DNA from: RSA11 sp965652565
GTDB taxonomy: Bacteria > Actinomycetota > Thermoleophilia > Solirubrobacterales > 70-9
Assembly: GCA_965652565.1 (NCBI GenBank)
Contig: CBFGWL010000013.1
Location: forward strand, 1-44,432
DNA length: 44,432 nucleotides
Reading direction: 5' to 3'
Positions within the stretch are counted from its first letter, which is position 1, and each line of letters opens with the position of its first letter. This document shows positions 16,568 to 24,166 of this stretch, piece after piece. Position numbers and translations under genes: made by a program. The notes beneath the pieces were generated by a model. The model saw nothing but the letters and a program-made list of their open reading frames with translations, did not search any database and was not told the origin of the DNA.

Positions 16568-16590
16568 TCGCCAGCCGCCAGTCGCCAGTT
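16568..16590. repeat. Left copy of a 23-base inverted repeat
   Basis: TCGCCAGCCGCCAGTCGCCAG-type sequence made of short CGCCAGT units just after hisC. It matches, inverted, the sequence at 17171-17193 at 19 of 23 positions. Together they enclose the small membrane protein gene. Apart from this copy, the gap 16561-16724 shows no gene or clear signal. Confidence 0.55.
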
Positions 16591-16724
16591 GGGGCGCGGC
16601 GACCTGAATCACCTCCGCTCGGGTGGGCGCCGCGGCTGGCCTTGGTCGTCCACGCTCGCGGCACCTCCTCCTTCGCGGCCACGGCAACCAGCGCCGCCAG
16701 CCACCCGCCGGGTGCCGCGGCGCG

Positions 16725-17117
16725 TCACCCGAGCTCGTAGGCGACCCGTGGGCCCGCTGCGATCGCAAGCAGCACGAGCGGCCAGGTGCGCCCGCGGGCG
16801 AGGTTGTAGTCGGCGAGCAGCTCCTCCCAGGAGAGCTTCGCGACGGCGCGTCCGAAGCCGAACTCGAACACGACCGTCGCCGCAAGCCAGGCCGCCCCGA
16901 CGCGGTTTGCCTCCGCAGCCGACCCGAGCGGCCAGCGACGCTGCAGGGCCCTGAAGTAAGCGGCAAAAGCCCCGATCCCAACGCCGGTCGATATTTGGTG
17001 CGCGGCGCCGGAGCTCATCCAGCGCGCGTAGCTTGCCTCACGCAGCACGCCGTTGCCGACCCCGATCGCCGCGCCCCCCAGCCACGCGACGAGCCACTTG
17101 CGAGCGTTCGCCCCCAT
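16725..17117 (-). CDS. Small hydrophobic membrane protein, unknown function
   Basis: This is a 130-residue protein with about four hydrophobic segments: WLVAWLGGAAIGVGNGVL (residues about 8-25), ISTGVGIGAFAAYF (42-55), VGAAWLAATVVFEFGFGRAV (72-92) and TWPLVLLAIAAGPRVAYEL (110-128). Conserved-looking polar stretches REASYARWMSSGAAHQ and LSWEELLADYNLARGR sit between them. I do not recognise a named function. It lies with the M15 peptidase gene on the strand opposite to the aromatic genes, and a pair of inverted repeats brackets it. Start: ATG 17117, or GTG 17120 one codon earlier. Confidence 0.7.
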   Translation of the reverse strand: MGANARKWLVAWLGGAAIGVGNGVLREASYARWMSSGAAHQISTGVGIGAFAAYFRALQRRWPLGSAAEANRVGAAWLAATVVFEFGFGRAVAKLSWEELLADYNLARGRTWPLVLLAIAAGPRVAYELG

Positions 17118-17170
17118 CACCTAATCGCCGCCTGCCACAAGCCGGTCAACCGAAGACACTCGTCCTGCCT

Positions 17171-17193
17171 GACTGGCGACCGGCGACCGGCGA
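17171..17193. repeat. Right copy of the 23-base inverted repeat
   Basis: GACTGGCGACCGGCGACCGG-type sequence, two bases beyond the M15 peptidase stop codon. Inverted partner of 16568-16590. Confidence 0.55.
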
Positions 17194-17194
17194 T

Positions 17195-17917
17195 TCACTT
17201 CCCATTGCTCGAGAAGTGCATGTAGTCCTTGGTTCCCGGCCAGCTGCCGCCCCACTTCCAGCCGACGCGCTTGAACGCGCGGTGCGCAACGCCGCCCCGC
17301 TTGATCAGCCCCTTCGCGTTGCGCGAGCGATCGACGTAGCGGCGTCCCTGAGGGGGCGAGACGTGGCCGGACGGGGTCACGTAGGGGTTCTCGCGCGGGT
17401 TGATGTCGATGGCCTTGCCGTAGGCGTGCATCGACCACCGCGTCGTGCCCGCTACGTAGCGGCAGTTGAACGCGGAGGTGTTGTCGGCCCCCATCGAGCG
17501 GCGGTCGTCGGCCCCATAGCGGTCGATGAGGTGCATCCTGCGGATCGGGAAGCGCTTGCGGTACAGGCGCCGCAACACCTTGATGATCCGCCGATCGTGC
17601 CCGCGGTGCACGATCAGGCGGCCGCGCTTGACCCGCCCCTTGAAATCCCAATGGGTGACGCGGATATGGCGCAGCTTGCGCAGCGGGACGGGGCAGCCCG
17701 GCCGCCAGGAGCTGCCCTTGACCTGGCGGCGCAGCTTGCCCTTCAGCTTGCGCACGCGCGCCTCGAACGGGGGCGCGGCGCGCTCGGCGGCCGCCCGCTC
17801 GGCCGCGGGCTGCGCGGTCGCCTCGGCGGGGCCTTCCGGCCGCTCGGCGAGCGCCAGCGCGCCCGCGGCGAGCACCGCCGCCACGCCGATCACCGCCTTG
17901 CTCGCTCGCGCTCGCAT
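17195..17917 (-). CDS. M15-family D,D-peptidase-like exported protein
   Basis: This 240-residue protein has an N-terminal signal/anchor (ASKAVIGVAAVLAAGALALA, residues 5-25), an Ala/Glu-rich linker to about residue 48, then a VanY/M15C-type peptidase domain. The zinc ligands are readable: His and Asp of SMHAYGKAIDIN and the distal His of YMHFS near the C-terminus, with MGADNTSAFNCR upstream. Such enzymes trim peptidoglycan stem peptides outside the membrane. A GATACT hexamer lies 6 bases before the ATG, suggesting a leaderless mRNA. Its gene separates hisC from aroF on the other strand. Confidence 0.85.
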   Translation of the reverse strand: MRARASKAVIGVAAVLAAGALALAERPEGPAEATAQPAAERAAAERAAPPFEARVRKLKGKLRRQVKGSSWRPGCPVPLRKLRHIRVTHWDFKGRVKRGRLIVHRGHDRRIIKVLRRLYRKRFPIRRMHLIDRYGADDRRSMGADNTSAFNCRYVAGTTRWSMHAYGKAIDINPRENPYVTPSGHVSPPQGRRYVDRSRNAKGLIKRGGVAHRAFKRVGWKWGGSWPGTKDYMHFSSNGK

Positions 17918-17952
17918 CGCCCCAGTATCGCGCCGCCTACCCCGCGGGTCCT

Positions 17953-17981
17953 TTGCGAAATCGGCGCGACCCTGCTACAAC
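17953..17981 (+). promoter_or_regulatory. Promoter of the aroF leader and operon
   Basis: TTGCGA (17953-17958), a 17-base spacer and TACAAC (17976-17981). The leader peptide ATG at 17991 starts 9 bases past the -10 box, the same distance as at the MocR gene, so the transcript probably begins at or just before that ATG. Confidence 0.75.
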
Positions 17982-17990
17982 ACCCTGTCA

Positions 17991-18080
17991 ATGAACCCGC
18001 AACGCAAGCAGGCCTTCACCTCCGCCCGCCAGGGCGCGCCTGCGTGCGAGCGTTGGTTTACCTATTGGCGATTTAGCTAG
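17991..18080 (+). CDS. Aromatic-amino-acid leader peptide (29 aa)
   Basis: A short reading frame, ATG to TAG, lies between a good promoter and aroF. Its last eight residues are WFTYWRFS: two Trp, two Phe and one Tyr within seven codons (18054-18074). In a genome that writes Phe and Tyr almost always as TTC and TAC, both these Phe codons are TTT and the Tyr codon is TAT, which would make translation especially sensitive to scarce charged tRNAs. The rest is basic (MNPQRKQ start) and unremarkable. The position 150 bases before the first committed enzyme of aromatic synthesis fits a ribosome-mediated attenuator. It is too short for ordinary gene finders and lies opposite no gene. Confidence 0.82.
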   Translation: MNPQRKQAFTSARQGAPACERWFTYWRFS

Positions 18081-18195
18081 GCGTCCGGCCGGGGTCGCGC
18101 GACCCAACGCACCATCTATCTTCAGCCGGGCGCCGTAGCAGCGGCTCTTCCCGCGTTCGGGGAGGCCCACCACAGGATCGTTCGAACCAACGCAC
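18050..18195 (+). promoter_or_regulatory. Candidate attenuator with alternative RNA pairings before aroF
   Basis: GCGTTGG(T) at 18050-18057, which contains the first Trp codon of the leader peptide, can pair with CCAACGC at 18104-18110 or with ACCAACGC at 18186-18193. CCAACGCAC is repeated in both places. Competing local hairpins are GGGTCGCGCGACCC (18092-18105), AGCCG/CGGCT (18124-18146) and CTTCCCG/CGGGGAG-type (18147-18164). A stalled ribosome would cover 18050-18057 and change which pairs form. I see no long T-run, so the switch could act through Rho, a GC-hairpin terminator without U-tract, or access to the aroF ribosome binding site. The rest of 17918-18231 shows no other gene. Confidence 0.6.
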
Positions 18196-18231
18196 AAAGC
18201 TTTAAGAAAGAAACAGAGGGGCCAAAGAAAA

Positions 18232-19266
18232 ATGATGATCGTGATGAAAGAGGGGGCGTCGCGCGAGGAGATCGACCACGTCGTCGAGCGCATCGAGGAG
18301 GTCGGCTGTTCGGCGCACATCTCCGAAGGCGAGCTGCTGACCGTGATCGGCGCGATCGGCGACCGCGAGCGGGTCGCCGCGCTCGGGCTCGAGGCCGCGC
18401 CGGGCGTGGACCACATCGTGCCGATCCTCAAGCCGTACAAGCTCGCCTCGACCCAGTTCCGCAAGGGCCAGCGCACCGTCATCGACGTGGGCGGAGCCAA
18501 GGTCGGCGGGGACTACTTCGGCCTGATCGCCGGCCCGTGCACCGTCGAGAGCCGCGACCAGACGCTCACGGTCGCGCGCACGGTCGCCGAGGCGGGCGCC
18601 GACATGCTGCGTGGCGGCGCGTACAAGCCGCGCACCTCGCCGTACAGCTTCCAGGGGCTCGGCGCGGAGGGGCTGCGCCTGCTCGCGGAGGCGAAGGACG
18701 AGACGGGCCTGCCGATTGTCACCGAGGTCATGGATGCGCGTGACATCGAGGACGTCGTCGAGGTCGCCGACGTGATCCAGGTCGGCGCGCGCAACATGCA
18801 GAACTACACGCTCCTCTCCGAGCTGGGGCGCACCGGCCTGCCGATCCTCCTCAAGCGCGGCCTCTCCGCCTCGCTCGAGGAGCTGCTGATGGCGTCGGAG
18901 TACATCCTCAAGGAGGGCAACGAGAAGGTCATGCTCTGCGAGCGCGGGATCCGGACGTTCGAGACCGCGTACCGCTTCACGCTCGACCTGCTCGCGGTCC
19001 CGACGCTGCGCGAGCTCACCCACCTGCCGATCATCGTCGACCCGAGCCACGCCGCCGGGCGCCGTGACCTCGTCAAGCCGATGTCGCTCGCGGCCGCCGC
19101 TGCGGGCGCGGACGGGATCATCGTCGAGGTCCACAACGACCCCGAGAAGGCGATCTGCGACGGCCCTCAGGCGCTGCCCACGGAGACGTTCGGCGAGTAC
19201 GCCGACCACGTCTTCCAGGTCGCCTCGGTCGCCGGCAAGCGGACCAGCCGCGGCGTCGAGGCGTAA
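18232..19266 (+). CDS. aroF: DAHP synthase (3-deoxy-7-phosphoheptulonate synthase), type I-beta
   Basis: First enzyme of the shikimate pathway: condenses PEP with erythrose 4-phosphate. This 344-residue protein has an N-terminal ferredoxin-like domain (1-70, MMIVMKEGASREEIDHVVERI), the module through which Tyr/Phe inhibit the Thermotoga enzyme. A TIM barrel follows, with IAGPCTVES, GGAYKPRTSPYSFQG, VGARNMQNYTLL, LLKRG and IVDPSHAAGRRDLV containing the metal and substrate residues. A GAGGGG ribosome binding site (18216-18221) lies ahead of tandem ATG codons at 18232 and 18235, unlike most genes here. It is followed by tyrA after 24 bases. Likely controlled twice: by the leader peptide and by feedback. 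Confidence 0.96.
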   Translation: MMIVMKEGASREEIDHVVERIEEVGCSAHISEGELLTVIGAIGDRERVAALGLEAAPGVDHIVPILKPYKLASTQFRKGQRTVIDVGGAKVGGDYFGLIAGPCTVESRDQTLTVARTVAEAGADMLRGGAYKPRTSPYSFQGLGAEGLRLLAEAKDETGLPIVTEVMDARDIEDVVEVADVIQVGARNMQNYTLLSELGRTGLPILLKRGLSASLEELLMASEYILKEGNEKVMLCERGIRTFETAYRFTLDLLAVPTLRELTHLPIIVDPSHAAGRRDLVKPMSLAAAAAGADGIIVEVHNDPEKAICDGPQALPTETFGEYADHVFQVASVAGKRTSRGVEA

Positions 19267-19290
19267 GCGCCGGATAGCCGGGCTTTCGAA

Positions 19291-20382
19291 GTGCGTATCG
19301 CGGTCCTGGGCGTCGGCCTGATCGGCGGCTCGATCGGGCTGGCGTCCCGGGATCGCCTGGGCGCCCGGGTCGTGGGCTTCGATCCCGACCCGGGCATCCG
19401 TGAGCGCGCGCTCGAGCTCGGGGCGATCGACGAGGCCGCCGACTCGCCGCACGCCGCGGTGGCCGGCGCCGAGATCGCCTTCTGCGCGGCGCCGGTGCGT
19501 GAGCTGCCGGGTCTGGTGGAGGCCGCGCTCGCCGCGGGCGGCGACGCGGTGGTGAGCGACGTGGGCTCGACCAAGCGCGAGCTCGTAGCCCGGACGGCTG
19601 AGCTGCCCGAGGCCGAGCGGTTCATCGGCGGGCACCCGATCGCCGGCGCCGAGAGCGCCGGGGTGGAGCACGCGCGCGCCGACCTCTTCGAGGGCGCCCG
19701 TTGGTACCTCACGCCGTCCAGCGACGCGAGCGGCGTGCACTACGACCGCCTGCAGCGCGCCGTCGCCGAGCTCGGGGCGCGGCCGCAGGCGATCGACGCG
19801 GAATCACACGACCGGCTGCTCGCCACGGTGAGTCACCTGCCGCACGTGCTCGCCAACGCGCTCGTCACCGAGGCGGCCGCCGCAGCGACCGAGGAGTCCG
19901 AGCGCCTGCCCGAGGTGGGTCCCAGCTTCCGCGACGCAACGCGGGTGGCGGGCGCCAACCCGCGCATCTGGACGGACATCTTCGCCAGCAACGCCGACAT
20001 CGTCGCCGCGGAGATCGACGCGGTGATCGAGCGGCTGCGCGCCGCCGCCGAGGTGATCCGTTCCGGCGAGCGCGACCGGATCGCCGCTTGGCAGCAGGAG
20101 GCGCGCGCGGCGCGAGCGCGGCTGCTCGAGGGCGCCCGTACCGCGGGGCCCCTGCGCGAGCTCCGCGCGCAGGTCGCGAACCGGCCGGGCACGCTCGCCG
20201 AGCTCGCGCTCGCGCTCGGCAAGGCCGGGGTCAACATCGAGGACATGGCGCTTTACCCGGCGCCCGACATGCGCACCGGCGGCGTGACGATGTGGATCGC
20301 CGGCGATGAGGAGGCCGAGCGCGCCGCCGATATCGTCCGCGGCCTCGGTCACTCCGTCGACATCACGAGCGAAGGGAAGTAG
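19291..20382 (+). CDS. tyrA: Prephenate (or arogenate) dehydrogenase with C-terminal ACT domain
   Basis: Oxidatively decarboxylates prephenate toward tyrosine. The 363-residue protein starts with the Rossmann NAD(P) motif VLGVGLIGGSIG. GGHPIAGAESAGVEHA carries the catalytic His, and SHLPHVLANAL belongs to the all-helical dimer domain. Residues about 290-360 (LRELRAQVANRPGTLAELALALGKAGVNIEDM) form an ACT domain, as in Bacillus TyrA, consistent with allosteric control by an amino acid. The start is GTG 19291. aroA follows after 3 bases, in the same operon. Prephenate versus arogenate preference cannot be decided by reading. Confidence 0.94.
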   Translation: MRIAVLGVGLIGGSIGLASRDRLGARVVGFDPDPGIRERALELGAIDEAADSPHAAVAGAEIAFCAAPVRELPGLVEAALAAGGDAVVSDVGSTKRELVARTAELPEAERFIGGHPIAGAESAGVEHARADLFEGARWYLTPSSDASGVHYDRLQRAVAELGARPQAIDAESHDRLLATVSHLPHVLANALVTEAAAAATEESERLPEVGPSFRDATRVAGANPRIWTDIFASNADIVAAEIDAVIERLRAAAEVIRSGERDRIAAWQQEARAARARLLEGARTAGPLRELRAQVANRPGTLAELALALGKAGVNIEDMALYPAPDMRTGGVTMWIAGDEEAERAADIVRGLGHSVDITSEGK

Positions 20383-20385
20383 GCG

Positions 20386-21741
20386 ATGGCGGGCACTCGC
20401 TTCGAGCCCTCCGGGGCTCTGCGCGGCGGCGTCGTGCCGCCGCCGGACAAATCGGTCTCTCACCGCGCGGCGATCCTGGCCGCGATGGCGCCGGGCGAGT
20501 CCCGCATCACCGGTTATCTGGACTCGGCCGACACGCGCTCCACGCTCGCCGCCGTCGAGGCGCTGGGCGCGGGGGTGGAGATCTCGGCCGGCGAGGCGCC
20601 CGGGGCGCTCGAGGTGCGCGTGCGCGGGATCGGCCTGCGCGGCCCGGCCGCCAACGCCGGCGCCGAGCCCCTGAGGATCGACGTCGGCAACGCCGGCACG
20701 CTGCTGCGGCTGCTCCCGGGGTGGCTCGCCGGGCAGCCGGCGGGCGCCTGGGAGCTCGACGGCGACGAGTCGATCCGCCGCCGCCCGGTCGACCGGGTCG
20801 CGAACCCGCTGCGAGAGATGGGCGCCCACGCCGAGGCCCACGAGGGCCGTCTGCCGCCGTTGCGCATCGAGGGCCGCCAGCTCACCGGGATCAGCTATCG
20901 GCTGCCCGTGGCGAGCGCCCAGGTGAAGTCTTGCCTGCTGCTCGCGGGCCTGCTCGCCGAGGGGGACACCGAGGTGATCGAGCCCGCGCCCTCACGCGAT
21001 CACACCGAGCGCATGCTGCGCGCCGCCGGGGTGCGCGTGCGCAGCGAGGTCCACGGCACGAACCTCACGATCCGCGGCGAGCTGCCGGGGCGCCGGGTGA
21101 CGGTCTCGGGAGCGGACGAGATCCACGCGGTCGACTTCAGCGTGCCCGCGGATTTCTCCTCGGCGGCCTTCCACATCGTGGGCGCCCTGATCGTCCCGGG
21201 TAGCTCGGTCGTGATCGAGGGCACCGGGCTCAACCCGACGCGCGTCGGGTTGCTTGGGATCCTCAACCGCATGGGCGCCGCGATCGAGGTCGAGGAGCTG
21301 ACGCCGGTGGGCGGGGAGCCGCGCGGCGTGATCCGCGCGCGCTACGGCCCGCTCGAGGGCACGCGGGTGGCGCCCGGCGAGGTCCCCTTGGCGATCGACG
21401 AGCTGCCGCTGGTCGGCCTGGTGGGTTGCTTCGCGGAGGGCGAGACGATCGTGCGCGGCGCTGAGGAGCTCCGCCACAAGGAGTCAGACCGGATCGCCGC
21501 CGTCGTCGACGGCCTGCGCGGGCTGGGCGCGGACATCGAGGCGCTCGACGACGGTTTCGTCGTGCGCGGCACGGGCGGCCTGCGTGGCGGCACCCTCGAC
21601 TCGCATGGCGATCACCGCCTCGCCATGATCGGCGCGCTCGCGGGCTTGGCCTCCAACGAGGGCGTGGAGGTGCTCCGCATGGATGCGGCCGCCGTCAGCT
21701 ACCCGGGGTTCACCCGGGATCTCGAAGCGCTATTGGGCTGA
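20386..21741 (+). CDS. aroA: EPSP synthase (3-phosphoshikimate 1-carboxyvinyltransferase)
   Basis: Sixth shikimate enzyme, making EPSP from shikimate 3-phosphate and PEP (451 aa). Signatures: PPPDKSVSHRAAILAAMA near residue 20 (PEP/S3P-binding lysine and Ser-His-Arg), DVGNAGTLLRLL near 105-115, RHKESDRIAA near 365, and LDSHGDHRLAMIGALAGLAS near 405. The Gly after AGTLLR and the surrounding residues look like a class II-style variant, but I did not compare this formally. It is the third gene of aroF-tyrA-aroA. Its 3' end overlaps the convergent cupin gene by 12 bases. Confidence 0.96.
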   Translation: MAGTRFEPSGALRGGVVPPPDKSVSHRAAILAAMAPGESRITGYLDSADTRSTLAAVEALGAGVEISAGEAPGALEVRVRGIGLRGPAANAGAEPLRIDVGNAGTLLRLLPGWLAGQPAGAWELDGDESIRRRPVDRVANPLREMGAHAEAHEGRLPPLRIEGRQLTGISYRLPVASAQVKSCLLLAGLLAEGDTEVIEPAPSRDHTERMLRAAGVRVRSEVHGTNLTIRGELPGRRVTVSGADEIHAVDFSVPADFSSAAFHIVGALIVPGSSVVIEGTGLNPTRVGLLGILNRMGAAIEVEELTPVGGEPRGVIRARYGPLEGTRVAPGEVPLAIDELPLVGLVGCFAEGETIVRGAEELRHKESDRIAAVVDGLRGLGADIEALDDGFVVRGTGGLRGGTLDSHGDHRLAMIGALAGLASNEGVEVLRMDAAAVSYPGFTRDLEALLG

Positions 21742-22077
21742 GGCCTCCGCGGGACGCTGGCTCGGGTGGCCGTCCCCGGGCCAGGGCGAGAGGATCAGCA
21801 CGACGATCGCGTCCTCGGTGGCGCGCACCTCGCGGCGCTCCTTCGGGCTGAACTCCGCGATGAAGCCCGCGCCGCCGCCCACGCTCTCGCCGTCGGCGTC
21901 CTCGATCTCGATCGCGCCGCTCACCACGATCAGCCAGGCGCGCTCGTGGACCTGGTGTTCGCCCAGCTTCTCGCCCGCGGGAATCCGCAGCGCGATGATC
22001 CTCCCCTCGTCCTCGGAGTCGAGCACGCGCGGGTGGGCGTGCTCGATCGCCATCTCCGTCACGTTCCAGGCTTTCAA
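21730..22077 (-). CDS. Cupin-domain protein
   Basis: This is a single-domain cupin of 115 residues. The conserved stretch IPAGEKLGEHQVHERAWLIVVSGAIEIED is cupin motif 1 with His, Glu and a second His in place, and GGGAGFIAEFSPKERREVRATEDAIVVLIL is motif 2. A metal-bound small-molecule or sensor role is likely but unspecified. The start is TTG 22077, supported by a perfect AGGAGGAGG ribosome binding site (22091-22083) 5 bases upstream, one of the few strong Shine-Dalgarno sequences in this window. The 3' end overlaps aroA by 12 bases tail to tail. Confidence 0.8.
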   Translation of the reverse strand: MKAWNVTEMAIEHAHPRVLDSEDEGRIIALRIPAGEKLGEHQVHERAWLIVVSGAIEIEDADGESVGGGAGFIAEFSPKERREVRATEDAIVVLILSPWPGDGHPSQRPAEASAQ

Positions 22078-22082
22078 CCGAT

Positions 22083-22091
22083 CCTCCTCCT
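22083..22091 (-). promoter_or_regulatory. Strong ribosome binding site fixing a TTG start
   Basis: AGGAGGAGG on the minus strand, 5 bases before the TTG start of the cupin gene. It decides the start choice, since most genes nearby lack any such site. Confidence 0.75.
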
Positions 22092-22123
22092 GTTTTCAGC
22101 CCCGATCTATCCTCATCGCTCGC

Positions 22124-22759
22124 ATGGTGATCGCGATCGACGGGCCGGCTGGGGCCGGAAAATCAACCGTGGCCCGCGCGGTCGCGCGCGAGTTGGGTTT
22201 TACATACCTCGATTCGGGGGCTATGTACCGCTGCGTTGCCCTCGCCGTCGCCCGAGCGGGCGCGGATCCCGACGACGGTGACGTGGCGGGCGAGCTCGCC
22301 GAGCGGATCCGCATCGACCTGAGCGACTCGCGCGTCGATCTCGACGGCGAGGACGTGACCACGGCGATCCGCACGCCGGAGGTTTCCGCGCTGGCCTCGC
22401 GCGTCTCGGTGCACCCTCGCGTGCGCGCGGCGATGGTCGACCAGCAGCGCCGCCTGATCGCCGCCGGGCGCTACGTGGCCGAGGGGCGCGACATCGGCAC
22501 CGTGGTGAGCCCGGACGCGCCGCTCAAGGTGTACCTCGGCGCGAGCGACGAGGAGCGCGCCCGCCGCCGCGCCGCCGAGACCGGCGAGCCCCTCGAGGAC
22601 GTGTTGCGCGCCCAGCGGGAGCGCGACCGCCGCGATCGCGAACGTGAGCTCGGCGCCCTGCGCCCGGCGGAGGACGCCGTGGAGCTCGATACGACCGGCC
22701 TGTCGATCGACGAGGTGGTCGCGCGGGTGGTCGCGCTCGCCAAGGAGCGCGGGCTGTGA
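22124..22759 (+). CDS. cmk: Cytidylate kinase
   Basis: Phosphorylates CMP/dCMP with ATP (211 aa). The P-loop is IDGPAGAGKSTVARAVA at the N-terminus, followed by YLDSGAMYRCVAL, VAEGRDIGTVVSPDAPLKVYLGAS and the Arg-rich lid ERDRRDRERE near residue 165-175. ATG 22124 follows TATCCT (22108-22113) by 10 bases with no ribosome binding site. It overlaps der by GTGA. The cmk-der pair downstream of aroA is a common actinobacterial arrangement. Confidence 0.95.
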   Translation: MVIAIDGPAGAGKSTVARAVARELGFTYLDSGAMYRCVALAVARAGADPDDGDVAGELAERIRIDLSDSRVDLDGEDVTTAIRTPEVSALASRVSVHPRVRAAMVDQQRRLIAAGRYVAEGRDIGTVVSPDAPLKVYLGASDEERARRRAAETGEPLEDVLRAQRERDRRDRERELGALRPAEDAVELDTTGLSIDEVVARVVALAKERGL

Positions 22760-24153
22760 GCGCCGGCGAGGACGCGACGCGAGCCGGCCGCGTACCCCGG
22801 ATCGCGGTGGTGGGCTTCCCGAACGTGGGCAAGTCCACGTTGGTGAACCGGCTCGCGGGCGGCCGCGAGGCGGTGGTGCATCCGGAAGCGGGGGTCACCC
22901 GCGATCGCAAGGAGCTCGACTGCGAGTGGAACGGGGTGCGGTTCAAGCTGATCGACACCGGCGGGGTGGACCTCGAGGCGACCGACGAGCTCTCGCGCTC
23001 GGTCCAGGACCAGGCGCGCGCGGCGATCGCCGACGCCGACGTGGTCGCGCTCGTGCTCGACGCCCGCGCGGGGCTGCGCCAAGGCGACGCCGAGGTCGCG
23101 GCGATCCTGCGCCGGTCCGAGGTGCCGGTGCTCGTCATCGCGAACAAGGTGGACTCCGAGGCCGATGAGCCCGACGCGGCCGAGCTCGTGCGCCTCGGGC
23201 TCGGGGAGCCGATCCCGGTCTCCGCGAGCCAGGGGCGCAACACGGGCGATCTGCTCGATCGGATGGTCGAGGCGCTCGGGCCCGTCGCCGAGGCCGGCGA
23301 GGTGGGCGAGGAGCCGCCCCGCATCGCCGTGATCGGCCGCCCCAACGTCGGCAAGTCCTCGCTCGTCAACGCCTTCCTGGGGAATGAGCGGGTGATCGTC
23401 TCCGACCTCGCCGGTACGACGCGCGATGCGATCGACACCGAGCTGCGCGTCGGCGATCGCGACGTGGTGCTGGTCGACACCGCCGGCCTGCGCCGCCGCT
23501 CGAAGGTGGCGGGCACCGTCGACTACTACGCGCAGCTGCGCTCCGAGCACGCCGCCGAGCGCGCGGACGTGGCGATCGTGGTCTGCGACGCGTCGGAGGG
23601 CGTCACCGCCGAGGATTTGCGCGTTGCCGAGCTGGCGATGAAGACGGGCTGCGCGACGCTGGTCGCGCTCAACAAGTGGGACATCTCCGAGGTGGATCTC
23701 GAGGACGCGAAGGCGCGGGTCACCAACCGCGTGCGCCAACGTCCCCCCGTGATCACCGCGTCGGCCAAGACGGGCCGCAACGTGGGCAAGCTCCTCGAGA
23801 CCGCGATCGAGCTCGCCGACCGGCGCGCCGACCGCATCCCCACCTCGCGCCTCAACCGCTTCGTCGCCGACGTCGTCGCGCATCGCCCACCGCCGGCGAA
23901 GCGCGGCAAGCGCCTGCGTCTCTATTACGCGGCGCAGGTGGAGCGCCGCCCGCCGCGGATCGCGATCCAGGTCAACGACCGGCGCCTGATCACGCGCGGG
24001 TGGGCGTACCACCTCGAGAACCGAATGCGTCAGGAGTACGCGCTGGAGGGCGTGCCGCTGGTCATCGACTTCGTGCCGAAGCGCCGTCGCGAGGCCATCG
24101 AGGAGGGGGGCCGGCGAGCCGGGCGAAGCGGCGGCCGCCGAGGCGGCGCGTGA
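22756..24153 (+). CDS. der: Ribosome biogenesis GTPase Der (EngA)
   Basis: GTPase with two tandem G domains needed for 50S subunit assembly (465 aa). The first domain has G1 GFPNVGKST (about residue 20), DTGG and NKVD; the second has GRPNVGKSS (about 190), DTAGLRRRSK and NKWD. A KH-like C-terminal domain (about 370-455, LYYAAQVERRPPRIAIQVND) follows, then a short basic tail RRAGRSGGRRGGA. The GTG start overlaps the cmk stop. The DUF3352-like gene follows after 13 bases and may be co-transcribed. Confidence 0.96.
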   Translation: MSAGEDATRAGRVPRIAVVGFPNVGKSTLVNRLAGGREAVVHPEAGVTRDRKELDCEWNGVRFKLIDTGGVDLEATDELSRSVQDQARAAIADADVVALVLDARAGLRQGDAEVAAILRRSEVPVLVIANKVDSEADEPDAAELVRLGLGEPIPVSASQGRNTGDLLDRMVEALGPVAEAGEVGEEPPRIAVIGRPNVGKSSLVNAFLGNERVIVSDLAGTTRDAIDTELRVGDRDVVLVDTAGLRRRSKVAGTVDYYAQLRSEHAAERADVAIVVCDASEGVTAEDLRVAELAMKTGCATLVALNKWDISEVDLEDAKARVTNRVRQRPPVITASAKTGRNVGKLLETAIELADRRADRIPTSRLNRFVADVVAHRPPPAKRGKRLRLYYAAQVERRPPRIAIQVNDRRLITRGWAYHLENRMRQEYALEGVPLVIDFVPKRRREAIEEGGRRAGRSGGRRGGA

Positions 24154-24166
24154 TAGGAAGCGCCGC

